Positions 34,111-42,579 of a stretch of 64,000 bases of DNA are shown in pieces (position 1 is the first letter of the stretch; every line of letters starts with the position of its first letter). A program made the translations under genes and the position numbers. The DNA is taken from positions 1,613,501 through 1,677,500 of the forward strand of contig NZ_CP012074.1 of the NCBI RefSeq assembly GCF_001262015.1, given 5' to 3'. The notes below the pieces were generated by a model. The model searched no databases. It was not told the origin of the DNA and saw nothing but the letters and a program-made list of their open reading frames with translations. Source of the stretch: Prevotella fusca JCM 17724 (lineage in GTDB: Bacteria > Bacteroidota > Bacteroidia > Bacteroidales > Bacteroidaceae).

Positions 34111-35121
34111 TTACTCCTTGACCTCCCAGATGTCGTTGGTTTCGAGCATCTCCATGAAGGTATGGTAATGCTTCTGCGCCTTCACCTCTTCTATCTGTTT
34201 GTTGACAGCAGCATCGTAGGTAGGTGCTTCGACATCACGGATGACTCCAAGGGCAACAGGGAAGCCGTCCTCGTTGCTCATCATCGCCAGCTTCAACTGC
34301 AAAGTATTGTCCTGGCAGTGGGCATCGTGTACGAGAATATCATCACGGGTGATACCGTTCTCGCCAATCTTAACAACCTTCAATCCGAAGCCTTCCTGCA
34401 TAAGACCATACTCCTGGTTGGCACCGAAGATCAATGGTTCGCCATGTCTGACGTAGATGGCATTCTCTTTTCTGCCTGCAGAGGTGTAAACAGAATTGTG
34501 ACAGCCGTCATTGAAGATGACACAGTTCTGCAGAATCTCGCATACGGAAGCTCCCTTGTGCTGATAGGCAGCCTTGAGAATGGCGATAGTCTCGGTATTG
34601 TCGCTGGCAACACTGCGTGCGAAGAAGTTGCCACGTGCGCCGAAACAGAGTTCAGCAGGGCGGAACGGATCCTCGGTTGTGCCGTAAGGACTCGACTTGG
34701 AAACGAAGCCGCGCGGGCTGGTCGGTGAATACTGTCCCTTTGTAAGACCGTAGATACGGTTGTTCAGAAGTATCATGTTCAGGTCTACATTACGGCGCAT
34801 GGCATGGATGAAGTGGTTACCGCCGATGGCAAGTGCGTCACCGTCGCCCGACACCTGCCAGATGGTGAGGTTAGGATTGGTCACCTTTGCACCTGTAGAG
34901 ATGGCTGCTGCACGACCGTGGATGGTCTGCATGGCGTATGTATTGGCGTAATAGGGCAGTCGGCTTGAGCATCCGATGCCGCTTATAACGGCTGTTTCGT
35001 AAGGTGGAACACCTAACTCTGCCATTGCTTTCTGCAAGCTGGCAAGGAAGAAATGGTCACCACAGCCGGGACACCAACGTGGTTGTCCCTTCTTGAAGTC
35101 TTGTGCTGTATATTGATTCAT
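34111..35121 (-). CDS. korB: 2-oxoacid:ferredoxin oxidoreductase, beta subunit
   Basis: The 336-residue TPP-binding subunit of a 2-oxoglutarate (or similar 2-oxoacid):ferredoxin oxidoreductase. CPGCGDHFF near residue 17 is the beta-subunit signature, and GDGDALAIGGNHFIH plus LLNNRIYGLTKGQYSPTS form the Mg-TPP site. Together with the alpha subunit upstream it makes succinyl-CoA and reduced ferredoxin in anaerobic metabolism. It lies 236 bp downstream of korA, with nine octamer repeats in that gap. Substrate choice (2-oxoglutarate versus pyruvate) is inferred from the two-subunit gamma-alpha/beta layout. Confidence 0.93.
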   Translation of the reverse strand: MNQYTAQDFKKGQPRWCPGCGDHFFLASLQKAMAELGVPPYETAVISGIGCSSRLPYYANTYAMQTIHGRAAAISTGAKVTNPNLTIWQVSGDGDALAIGGNHFIHAMRRNVDLNMILLNNRIYGLTKGQYSPTSPRGFVSKSSPYGTTEDPFRPAELCFGARGNFFARSVASDNTETIAILKAAYQHKGASVCEILQNCVIFNDGCHNSVYTSAGRKENAIYVRHGEPLIFGANQEYGLMQEGFGLKVVKIGENGITRDDILVHDAHCQDNTLQLKLAMMSNEDGFPVALGVIRDVEAPTYDAAVNKQIEEVKAQKHYHTFMEMLETNDIWEVKE

Positions 35122-35285
35122 GTCTTTTTAGAATTTAAAGGAGTTAAAGAAGTGATTGGAGTTATACCAAATGCCAGAACTGAAGGTTTTATCCATGATT
35201 CAAACTCATGAACACTTGTAATTCAAAGTTCATCATTGAAAACCCAAACTTATGGTTACTTCAATTCATTGTGCATTATCAGTAG

Positions 35286-35357
35286 CAACTTGTCAACTCG
35301 TAAGCTGGTTAGCCAGTCAACCCGTCAACTTGTCAACTCATCAATCTGTAAGCTCGT
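35286..35357. repeat. Nine-unit octamer array between korA and korB
   Basis: Nine consecutive 8-bp units of CAACTTGT type (CAACTCGT, AAGCTGGT, CAACCCGT and so on) ending exactly at the korA stop codon. It is related to the array between bamA and skp. Confidence 0.85.
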
Positions 35358-37256
35358 TTACTGTAATATCTTTGTATAGAATGTACCGCTCTCTTCCTTT
35401 GGAAGTGGAGCCTTGATAAGTTTCTCAAAGGTACTAACAAGCTCATTGACAACGAATGGCTGTCCCTTGACCTGATTGTACTGATAAGGAGCAAAATGGT
35501 TGATACGGATACGCAGGAGGGCCGCAAGCTGACCAAGGTTCTGTTCAGCAACAACCACTTTCTTGTAACGTCCAAGCACTTCAGCGGTATTCTTCGGCAA
35601 TGGGTTCACATACTTGAACTGTGCCAAAGCAACCTTATGTCCTTTACCACGCAACTCTTCCATTGCAGAATAGAGATGACCGTAAGTACTTCCGAAGCCT
35701 ACAATGAGCAGGTCAGCATCCTTCTCGTCGCCCATGACTTCCAGGTCGGGCACCGGGATACGTGCTACCTTGTCCCAACGAAGCCTATCCATCTTGTCAT
35801 GGTTCTCCGGGTCAGTGGAAATAGCACCCGTTTCGCCGTCCTTCTCCAATCCTCCAAGGATATGTGTGTAGCCCTCCATACCTGGAATAGCCCAGTAACG
35901 TGCCAATGTTTCGGGGTCACGTTTGTAAGGAGTGTACTTATACTTCTGCTCTTCAGTGACGAAGTGAGGATGGATTTCCGGCAACTCTTCGATGTTTGGA
36001 AGTTTCCATGCAGAGGAGCCGTTGGCAATGAAAGCGTCGGTAAGGAGCACCACCGGTGTCATGTGTTCCAATGCAATCTTGCCGGCATTGTAAGCAGCAT
36101 CGAAGCAATCAGTAGGACTTGTGGCTGCAATAACAGGCATCGGGCTCTCACCGTTACGTCCGTAGAGCACCTGGAGGAGGTCGGTCTGCTCACTCTTTGT
36201 AGGCATACCCGTTGACGGACCACCACGCTGTACATCGATAATTACCAATGGAAGCTCGTCGATAAGTGCAAGGTTCATAGCCTCACTCTTCAGACAGATA
36301 CCCGGTCCAGAGGTTGATGTAGCTGCCAAGGCACCTGCGAATGCAGCACCGACAGCCGATGCACAACCTGCTATCTCGTCCTCACACTGTACGGTTGTCA
36401 CCCCCATTGACTTGTGCTTTGCCAACTCGTGCAGGATATCCGTTGCCGGAGTAATAGGGTAAGAACCCAAGAAAAGACGCAAACCGGCACGTTCTGCAGC
36501 TGCCATCAGTCCGTAGGCAGTGGCTTTGTTACCTGTAATATCCATGTAACGTCCCGGCTCTTTCACCGTTGACTCAATACGATAGGTATTGGGAACAGAA
36601 GCATGTACGTTGTGACCATAGTCGTATCCCGCACGTATCACCTTGATATTCGCCTCTGCAATGGCTGGTTTCTTCTTGAACTTCGTTTCAAGATAGTTAT
36701 TCACCAGGTCCAAGTCACGATTGAAGAGCCAGCAGACAAGCCCCAGGGCAAACATGTTACGGCATTTCAGCATAGCCTTGTTGTCCATGCCCGTATCTGC
36801 CAGACACTCCTTCACCATCGTAGTTATCGGACAAGCCACTACACGGTCAGGATCAATCCCCAGCTCACCAAGGTAGTCATCACCATGGAATTCAGCCTTC
36901 TGAAGGTCACGCTGTCCGAATGAATCCGTGTCAATAATGATTGTTCCGTTAGGCTTGCAATGCCTGTACTGCATCTTCAGCGCAGCTGCATTCATAGCCA
37001 CAAGAACATCACAACAGTCGCCAGGCGTATAGACCTTGCCTGCACCGATATGTACCTGGAACCCGCTCACACCTGTCAATGAACCTTGCGGGGCACGGAT
37101 GTCAGCCGGATAATCCGGGAATGTGGAAATACCATTGCCCACTGTAGCCGAGACAGTGGTGAAAATGTTACCCGCAAGCTGCATACCATCGCCTGAGTCA
37201 CCAGAAAAGTGTACAACAACACTGTCGAGTTCTTTCACTTCGATTTGTTCTTCCAT
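35358..37256 (-). CDS. korA: 2-oxoacid:ferredoxin oxidoreductase, fused gamma-alpha subunit
   Basis: A 632-residue protein with the gamma domain first (about 10-200, starting VVHFSGDSGDGMQLAG) and the alpha/pyrimidine-binding domain after (YGLMAAAERAGLRLFLGSYPITPATDILHELA, then QCEDEIAGCASAVGAAFAGALAATSTSGPG). This gamma-alpha fusion is typical of KorA in Bacteroidetes. It binds TPP with KorB and hands electrons to ferredoxin. It starts the operon korA-korB. A TTTATGTTAGTATA sequence lies upstream of the start at about 37268-37283. No oddity seen. Confidence 0.94.
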   Translation of the reverse strand: MEEQIEVKELDSVVVHFSGDSGDGMQLAGNIFTTVSATVGNGISTFPDYPADIRAPQGSLTGVSGFQVHIGAGKVYTPGDCCDVLVAMNAAALKMQYRHCKPNGTIIIDTDSFGQRDLQKAEFHGDDYLGELGIDPDRVVACPITTMVKECLADTGMDNKAMLKCRNMFALGLVCWLFNRDLDLVNNYLETKFKKKPAIAEANIKVIRAGYDYGHNVHASVPNTYRIESTVKEPGRYMDITGNKATAYGLMAAAERAGLRLFLGSYPITPATDILHELAKHKSMGVTTVQCEDEIAGCASAVGAAFAGALAATSTSGPGICLKSEAMNLALIDELPLVIIDVQRGGPSTGMPTKSEQTDLLQVLYGRNGESPMPVIAATSPTDCFDAAYNAGKIALEHMTPVVLLTDAFIANGSSAWKLPNIEELPEIHPHFVTEEQKYKYTPYKRDPETLARYWAIPGMEGYTHILGGLEKDGETGAISTDPENHDKMDRLRWDKVARIPVPDLEVMGDEKDADLLIVGFGSTYGHLYSAMEELRGKGHKVALAQFKYVNPLPKNTAEVLGRYKKVVVAEQNLGQLAALLRIRINHFAPYQYNQVKGQPFVVNELVSTFEKLIKAPLPKEESGTFYTKILQ

Positions 37257-37325
37257 AGATTATTTCTTGTTTATGTTAGTATAATAGTTCCTGTATTATC
37301 TGTTTATTTACCTTGCCAGTTTTGC

Positions 37326-38330
37326 TTACTTGACGAACTTCCTGCCATTCGCGACATATATACCCCTCGGCAGTCCGCTTTCATCATTTCCCATTCTGGC
37401 ACCTTGCAGCGAATAGATTTCATGGTTTTCCGTGTTTTCCTCAATCTTTGTCATAGGGACGCTGATGCCGGAAGGGATATGTTTCTCCTTCTGATAGACA
37501 CGTATCCAGTCAATGCGCATCTCGTAAGTGTGGTTGATATCCGGGTTTGCTGCCCAAGAACCATTACCCACTGACTGATTGAGTATCAGATAGAAATTGG
37601 ATTTATCGAACGGCCATTGCTCCTGGCTGTCATCCTGTTTCTCATACTGGAAAATCTCCTTGCCATCCGCAAAGAAGGTCAGCACGTCCTCTTCCCACTC
37701 AACGGCATAAACGTGATAACGGTCCATCGGCATCCAGACATTGCCGGAATGCGGCGGATAACTATGGGTTTGCGTCCACGAAGAGTGTACCGTAGCATAG
37801 GCTTTATTCTCGGTATTGATTTGCTCGAAGATATCAATCTCACCGCCTTTCGGCCATCCCAAAGTCGTCTTTGGCATCATCCATATAGCCGGGAAGTTGC
37901 CGATAAAAGGATTGACAAGTGCCCGACACTCTACACGGCCAAAGCGGAAAGTAAAGCTCTGGCTGGTCTCTATGCCACCAGTGAGCATATCTACCTTATC
38001 AGTTGACTTGTCGGGATTGGGAATGGCACGCAGAACAAGGTTGCCGTCCTTCATGAAAGCGACATCAGGAGAGCTGCTCAGAAATCTTGCCCACTGAACT
38101 GTAGGATAGCGCGTGCAATGCCTCCACACCTTCGGGTCAGGCAGTGTGCCGTCCGGCTCATTGAACTCATCGCTGAAGACGAGCTTGTATTCAGGTCCGG
38201 GACTTTCCTGACGGGCAGCCAGTGCCTTACCGTCATCGGTCAAACTGACGGTCTGTGCAAACGAGGCTGTTGTAATCAATGCCATTGAAAGCATTGCGAG
38301 CATTCGCTTATTGGTCTTCTTCTTTAACAT
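37326..38330 (-). CDS. Secreted GH16 beta-glucanase-type hydrolase
   Basis: A 334-residue secreted enzyme with signal peptide (ends SFAQT) and a jelly-roll GH16 domain. The catalytic motif EIDIFE gives nucleophile Glu164 and acid/base Glu169. The FSDEFNEPDG opening and IWMMPKTTLGWPKGGEID block fit laminarinase/lichenase-type members. The last about 35 residues (EIYSLQGARMG...GIYVANGRKFVK) are a short C-terminal segment like that on the GH13 amylase here. Substrate (beta-1,3 or mixed-linkage glucan) is inferred. It lies 69 bp upstream-side of korA's start but on the same strand, transcribed toward it. Confidence 0.92.
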   Translation of the reverse strand: MLKKKTNKRMLAMLSMALITTASFAQTVSLTDDGKALAARQESPGPEYKLVFSDEFNEPDGTLPDPKVWRHCTRYPTVQWARFLSSSPDVAFMKDGNLVLRAIPNPDKSTDKVDMLTGGIETSQSFTFRFGRVECRALVNPFIGNFPAIWMMPKTTLGWPKGGEIDIFEQINTENKAYATVHSSWTQTHSYPPHSGNVWMPMDRYHVYAVEWEEDVLTFFADGKEIFQYEKQDDSQEQWPFDKSNFYLILNQSVGNGSWAANPDINHTYEMRIDWIRVYQKEKHIPSGISVPMTKIEENTENHEIYSLQGARMGNDESGLPRGIYVANGRKFVK

Positions 38331-38777
38331 GGTTTATGAAGATTTTACCGTAACAGCATAATCTGTGAGTATTGGGATAACCTTAATATTAAATAGGTTG
38401 TCCTATCAGGATTCTGACATGTCTTAGGCTTGTTCATTCCAATGTAATATGCCAGATTTGTCCTTCCATAGATTATCTTTTTGTTTATGTTAGTATATCT
38501 GAGGACAAAAGTGCAAAATATTATTGAGAAAACAAAATGTTTTGAGGAGAAAAAAAATATTTTTATCTTTTGCAGTCAAAAAGGGACTGGAATTCATAAA
38601 AGTTATGATTTTCCACAACCATACTGTGGGATAAATTACAATAACGTGGCAACTATGATTTCTTTAACCTGAATCACTTATCAGACCACAATGATATTAT
38701 ATCTTCAGTTACTAATGGTCAATCGGAGTTTAAGGCTGGTTCTGACGGTTCCATGCAGAAAGGTTCATCCTGTGAAT

Positions 38778-38880
38778 GCTGCCAGTCTCGATTTTTTTTC
38801 ATGAAAAGAAATATTTATTTTCATGAAGAAAAATATTTCTTTTCATGAAAAAAAATTATTATGTTCGTGAAAATAATTCG
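38778..38880. repeat. Family-1 22-bp array, copy E
   Basis: Cores at 38800, 38822, 38844 and 38866, each 22 bp apart, ending in AATTCGG. It sits in the 877-bp divergent region between the GH16 gene and the deacetylase gene. I see no other gene or element in that region. Confidence 0.9.
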
Positions 38881-39207
38881 GTAATGATGCCCTTTTATAA
38901 CGGAACGACGGGTGTGCAACAGCTCTGCCAGTCGGCTTAACCTACATCATTTACAGCAGATAAGAGCCAAAATGAATTACTCTTTAAGAAGTAATATCAG
39001 AGTTTTATTGTAACTTTGCAATACTTTTGTAGAAAGAAAGCTGTACACAGCAGATGAGGCTGTATCAAGATGACTGTCAAGACCATTCTGATATGCCCTC
39101 GTAAGCGAGCAAAGAAGGATGAACGGATACAATGACCATACATCGCTGTAAGTGTCAGGGAGCTTTTTGCTACAAGGAAATTGGATAAACAAAGAAACTG
39201 AAGAGAC

Positions 39208-39987
39208 ATGATATTACTGAGTTTCGATACTGAAGAGTTTGATGTTCCTCGTGAACATGGGGTAGACTTCTCACTCGAAGAGGGGATGAAGGTATCCGTA
39301 GAGGGCACAAACCGCATCCTCGACATACTGAAGGCGAACGACGTACGTGCTACTTTCTTCTGCACAGGGAACTTTGCCGAACTGGCTCCGGAGGTGATGG
39401 AACGCATCAAGAACGAAGGACATGAGGTGGCTTGTCACGGTGTTGACCACTGGAGACCGCAGCCGGAGGATGTCTTCCGTTCCAAGGAAATCATCGAACG
39501 CATCACCGGTGTGAAGGTTGCCGGATATCGTCAGCCACGTATGTTCCCCGTATCGGATGAGGATATTGAGAAGGCAGGCTACCTTTATAACTCTTCTCTG
39601 AACCCTGCTTTTATACCGGGTCGATATATGCACCTCACTACTCCCCGCACGTGGTTCATGCGTGGTCCGGTGATGGAGATACCTGCCAGCGTCAGTCCGC
39701 ACCTGCGTATTCCGCTCTTCTGGCTGTCTCTTCACAACTTTCCCGAGTGGCTCTATCTCCGCTTGGTACGGCAGGTACTTCGGCATGACGGCTACTTCGT
39801 GACCTACTTCCATCCGTGGGAGTTCTACGACCTCAAGGAACACCCGGAGTTCAAGATGCCTTTCATCATCAGGAACCACAGCGGACATGAACTGGAACAG
39901 CGGCTCGACCGCTTCATCAAAGCAATGAAAGCCGACAGGCAGGAGTTCATCACCTATATTGACTTTGTCAAACGGCAGAAGAAATAA
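39208..39987 (+). CDS. Polysaccharide deacetylase (CE4 type)
   Basis: A 259-residue NodB-fold deacetylase. Motif 1 SFDTEEFD contains the catalytic and metal Asp (Asp7), and motif 2 CHGVDHW has metal ligands His77 and His81. GYRQPRMFP is motif 3. There is no signal peptide, so it probably acts on a cytoplasmic or membrane-leaflet sugar precursor, as ArnD does on a polyprenyl-linked sugar. The ArnC/GtrB-like transferase directly downstream supports that. This pairing makes a lipid-linked sugar modification route the best guess. Confidence 0.88.
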   Translation: MILLSFDTEEFDVPREHGVDFSLEEGMKVSVEGTNRILDILKANDVRATFFCTGNFAELAPEVMERIKNEGHEVACHGVDHWRPQPEDVFRSKEIIERITGVKVAGYRQPRMFPVSDEDIEKAGYLYNSSLNPAFIPGRYMHLTTPRTWFMRGPVMEIPASVSPHLRIPLFWLSLHNFPEWLYLRLVRQVLRHDGYFVTYFHPWEFYDLKEHPEFKMPFIIRNHSGHELEQRLDRFIKAMKADRQEFITYIDFVKRQKK

Positions 39988-40066
39988 GCCCTCGCTGCGC
40001 TATCAGCAACAGGCAGCGGGAACAGGACCACCCCCCAGCAACATCCCAAAAGGCAGAATAGAAGAT

Positions 40067-41011
40067 ATGATAAAACTTGCAACGGTCTCTCCTTGCTACA
40101 ATGAGGAAGAGGTGTTAGAAAAGTCGGCAGCTCATCTCACGGCACTTTTCGACGAGCTCATCAGTCAGGGAAAGATTTCCGATGACTCAATGATTGTCTT
40201 TGTGAACGACGGAAGCCGCGACCGCACATGGGAAGTCATCGCCCGTCTTCACAAGCAGAATCCACGCATACGGGGTATCAACCTCGCACATAACGTTGGA
40301 CATCAGAATGCCATCATGGCAGGAATGATGACCGCAAAGGACTGGGCTGATGCCGTCATCACACTTGATGCCGACCTTCAGGACGACTACAGGAAATGTA
40401 TTCCGCAGATGGTCGACGAGTTTGAGGCAGGCAATGATATTGTCTATGGAGTGAAGGTTTCACGCCAGGCCGACCCATTGTTGAAGCGTATGTCAGCACA
40501 GGCTTTCTACCGTCTGCAGGAAAAGATGGGTGTCAACAGCATCTCCAATCATGCTGACTTCCGCCTTATGAGCCGTCAGGCATTGGGTATGCTCGCTGGT
40601 TATAAGGAGCGAAACCTCTATCTGCGTGGGCTTATCCCGCTGATAGGACTCAAGTCCACCACTGTTGACGACCGTATCAGCGAGCGTGAGGCTGGTCAGT
40701 CAAAGTACACGCTGCGCAAGATGCTCAACCTGGCATTGGACGGTATCACGTCATTCTCCGTGAGACCCATCTACTACGTCATCTATCTTGGCATCGCCTT
40801 CCTGCTCATCAGCCTTTGTATAGGCATCTATGTCATCCACGCTTTCATCAGTCATACGGAAGTAGCAGGCTGGGCTTCGCTCATTCTCAGTATCTGGCTT
40901 GTTGGTGCCATGCTGATGATTTCAATCGGGGCTGTGGGAATTTACATTGCCAAGATATACGAAGAGGTGAAGCAGCGACCGCTCTATAACATCAGTCAAA
41001 TACTCGATTAA
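40067..41011 (+). CDS. GtrB/ArnC-type polyprenyl-phosphate glycosyltransferase (GT2)
   Basis: The start at 40067 gives a 314-residue protein beginning MIKLATVSPCYNEEE, the standard opening; the longer upstream frame overlaps the deacetylase and lacks GT character. The GT2 domain shows VNDGSRDRTW and the metal motif LDADLQDD (Asp101-Asp103). Two C-terminal membrane spans anchor it, the layout of GtrB, DPM1 and ArnC. It transfers a sugar from a nucleotide donor to undecaprenyl phosphate on the inner leaflet. GtrA follows 12 bp later and would flip the product. Confidence 0.93.
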   Translation: MIKLATVSPCYNEEEVLEKSAAHLTALFDELISQGKISDDSMIVFVNDGSRDRTWEVIARLHKQNPRIRGINLAHNVGHQNAIMAGMMTAKDWADAVITLDADLQDDYRKCIPQMVDEFEAGNDIVYGVKVSRQADPLLKRMSAQAFYRLQEKMGVNSISNHADFRLMSRQALGMLAGYKERNLYLRGLIPLIGLKSTTVDDRISEREAGQSKYTLRKMLNLALDGITSFSVRPIYYVIYLGIAFLLISLCIGIYVIHAFISHTEVAGWASLILSIWLVGAMLMISIGAVGIYIAKIYEEVKQRPLYNISQILD

Positions 41012-41023
41012 CGTCCCATCCAC

Positions 41024-41452
41024 ATGGCAATATGCATCAAAGAGCTCTGGCAACGCTGGCAGAAAGACTTCTGGCGTGTGTTCCGTTTTGGTATAACGGG
41101 AACGATCTGCTCGCTCATCCACTATGGCATCTATTGTCTCTGTCTGCTTTTCACCAATACAACCATAGCCTATACTGCCGGCTACTGCGTAGGTCTCTTC
41201 TGCAACTACGGGCTTACCACCTACTTCACTTTCAAGGGAAAGCCATCGAAGAGCAATGTTGCAGGCTTTGCAGGCAGTCATGTTCTCAATTATCTGTTAG
41301 AGATTGGTTTGCTCCAGCTCTTCCTCTGGTTAGGTGCCAGCAAATGGTTGTCGCCGATTCTTGTGATGGTGATAGTAGTCCCTATCAACTTCGTTTTACT
41401 CCGACTTGTGTTTGTCAAAGGGAAAAAGGAAAGTGATAATTTGGTAAAATAA
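41024..41452 (+). CDS. GtrA-family membrane flippase
   Basis: A 142-residue protein with four membrane spans and the typical GtrA features: FRFGITGTICSLIHYGIY near the N-terminus, a C-terminal span ending in FVLLRLVFVKGK, and positively charged loops. GtrA proteins are thought to translocate undecaprenyl-phosphate-sugar across the inner membrane. With the GtrB-like gene 12 bp upstream this forms a two-gene sugar-supply module for a surface glycan or LPS. The sugar acceptor is not known. Confidence 0.9.
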   Translation: MAICIKELWQRWQKDFWRVFRFGITGTICSLIHYGIYCLCLLFTNTTIAYTAGYCVGLFCNYGLTTYFTFKGKPSKSNVAGFAGSHVLNYLLEIGLLQLFLWLGASKWLSPILVMVIVVPINFVLLRLVFVKGKKESDNLVK

Positions 41453-41561
41453 TTGGGCTTATTAGTCTTATCGGGCAAATCAGGCTAATCATTAGCCATC
41501 ATGCACCGCTTACCTTTCACCTTAAAGCCACGAAATAAAAACAAGATATTATTTAAGCTGT

Positions 41562-42473
41562 ATGAGTAAGTTTAATTTCATTTTAGTATTTGTACTTTTG
41601 TTGTATGGATGTGAGATAGCAGCTCAAAAAGAGACAACTGGTAAAATAAGCCATACGGAACAACAAGATAAACCCTACTACCAACGCATAAATGATCAAA
41701 TAGATTCATTTACCGAACGACCACTCTATTGTATTAAGGTAAAAAGAGCATGCGTAGGGTGTGATATAAGAGTAAATGATTTCCCCATAATACAACAGTT
41801 TGAAAAGAGATGTTCAGGGACAGAAATGGAGTTTCCGCTTAATCCGGGGATTTTATCATCAGGAATACAAGAGCTGACTATTCGGATTGTTCCTCCTTCT
41901 GATCAAAAATGTATTCCGGAGAATGCAGTGTTTGAATTTGAAATAAACAAGATGCCCGATAGTTGGGTGTATGATGGAAACAGGGAGATTATCCTTCCAA
42001 CTGTCAAAATGGATGCCCAGGGATTACCTTCTTGGGAGTTCAAAACAAAGTTCAAAGCCGAAGTTCCTTTTTTATTTGTTGCATGGAAAGAGTCCCAGGA
42101 TCTGAGTAAAGTTAAAAACCTGGACAAGCTGTTAGATGATGCATATAAGAAAATTGCAAAAATAATAGAGGATAAAAACATTGAGGAGTTCGTAAAGATT
42201 ATCTCCAAAACGTTTGAATACAATGTTATGTTATATGAAAGAACAGAGGGTAAGCCGAACGGGTTTCAAGAAGAGCCGGAGAAGTTATTACCGATGAAAA
42301 ACTGTAAGATTGCTCTATACGGGAATAACAGACTGGCAAGATATGAGGATGAAGAATTTGAATCGTGCTTTAAGTTTGAGGTCTTCTTGAAGAATAATGA
42401 AAAGACTGTTTATGAATATCCCCTATACTTTCATTTGCCACAAGGAGCAAGTGAGTTGGAGGTTGTAAGGTAA
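41562..42473 (+). CDS. Lipoprotein of unknown function, AT-rich
   Basis: A 303-residue lipoprotein with lipobox LLYGCEI. I do not recognise the family. The mature part has an N-terminal Lys/Gln-rich linker, then segments CIKVKRACVGCDIRVNDFP and LTIRIVPPSDQ that suggest beta-sandwich strands. A helical stretch (LDKLLDDAYKKIAKIIEDKNIEEFVKIISKTFE) and a beta-rich end follow. Base composition is clearly more AT-rich than the GtrA and GT4 genes around it, which points to recent arrival. It has no operon partner (110 bp after GtrA, and the next gene is convergent). Confidence 0.6.
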   Translation: MSKFNFILVFVLLLYGCEIAAQKETTGKISHTEQQDKPYYQRINDQIDSFTERPLYCIKVKRACVGCDIRVNDFPIIQQFEKRCSGTEMEFPLNPGILSSGIQELTIRIVPPSDQKCIPENAVFEFEINKMPDSWVYDGNREIILPTVKMDAQGLPSWEFKTKFKAEVPFLFVAWKESQDLSKVKNLDKLLDDAYKKIAKIIEDKNIEEFVKIISKTFEYNVMLYERTEGKPNGFQEEPEKLLPMKNCKIALYGNNRLARYEDEEFESCFKFEVFLKNNEKTVYEYPLYFHLPQGASELEVVR

Positions 42474-42579
42474 ATCATTCCAGAAAAATCAGTGAATAAT
42501 GCGAATGCCATCTGCAAAGGGAAGAAGTATGTATATCCTTCCCTTACAGAGCAAATGCCAATCTACACGCTTCTTCCTC

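Noticed and set aside
36603..36923. Plus-strand ORFs inside korA
   Set aside because: KorA's frame has all expected domains; these are antisense shadows.
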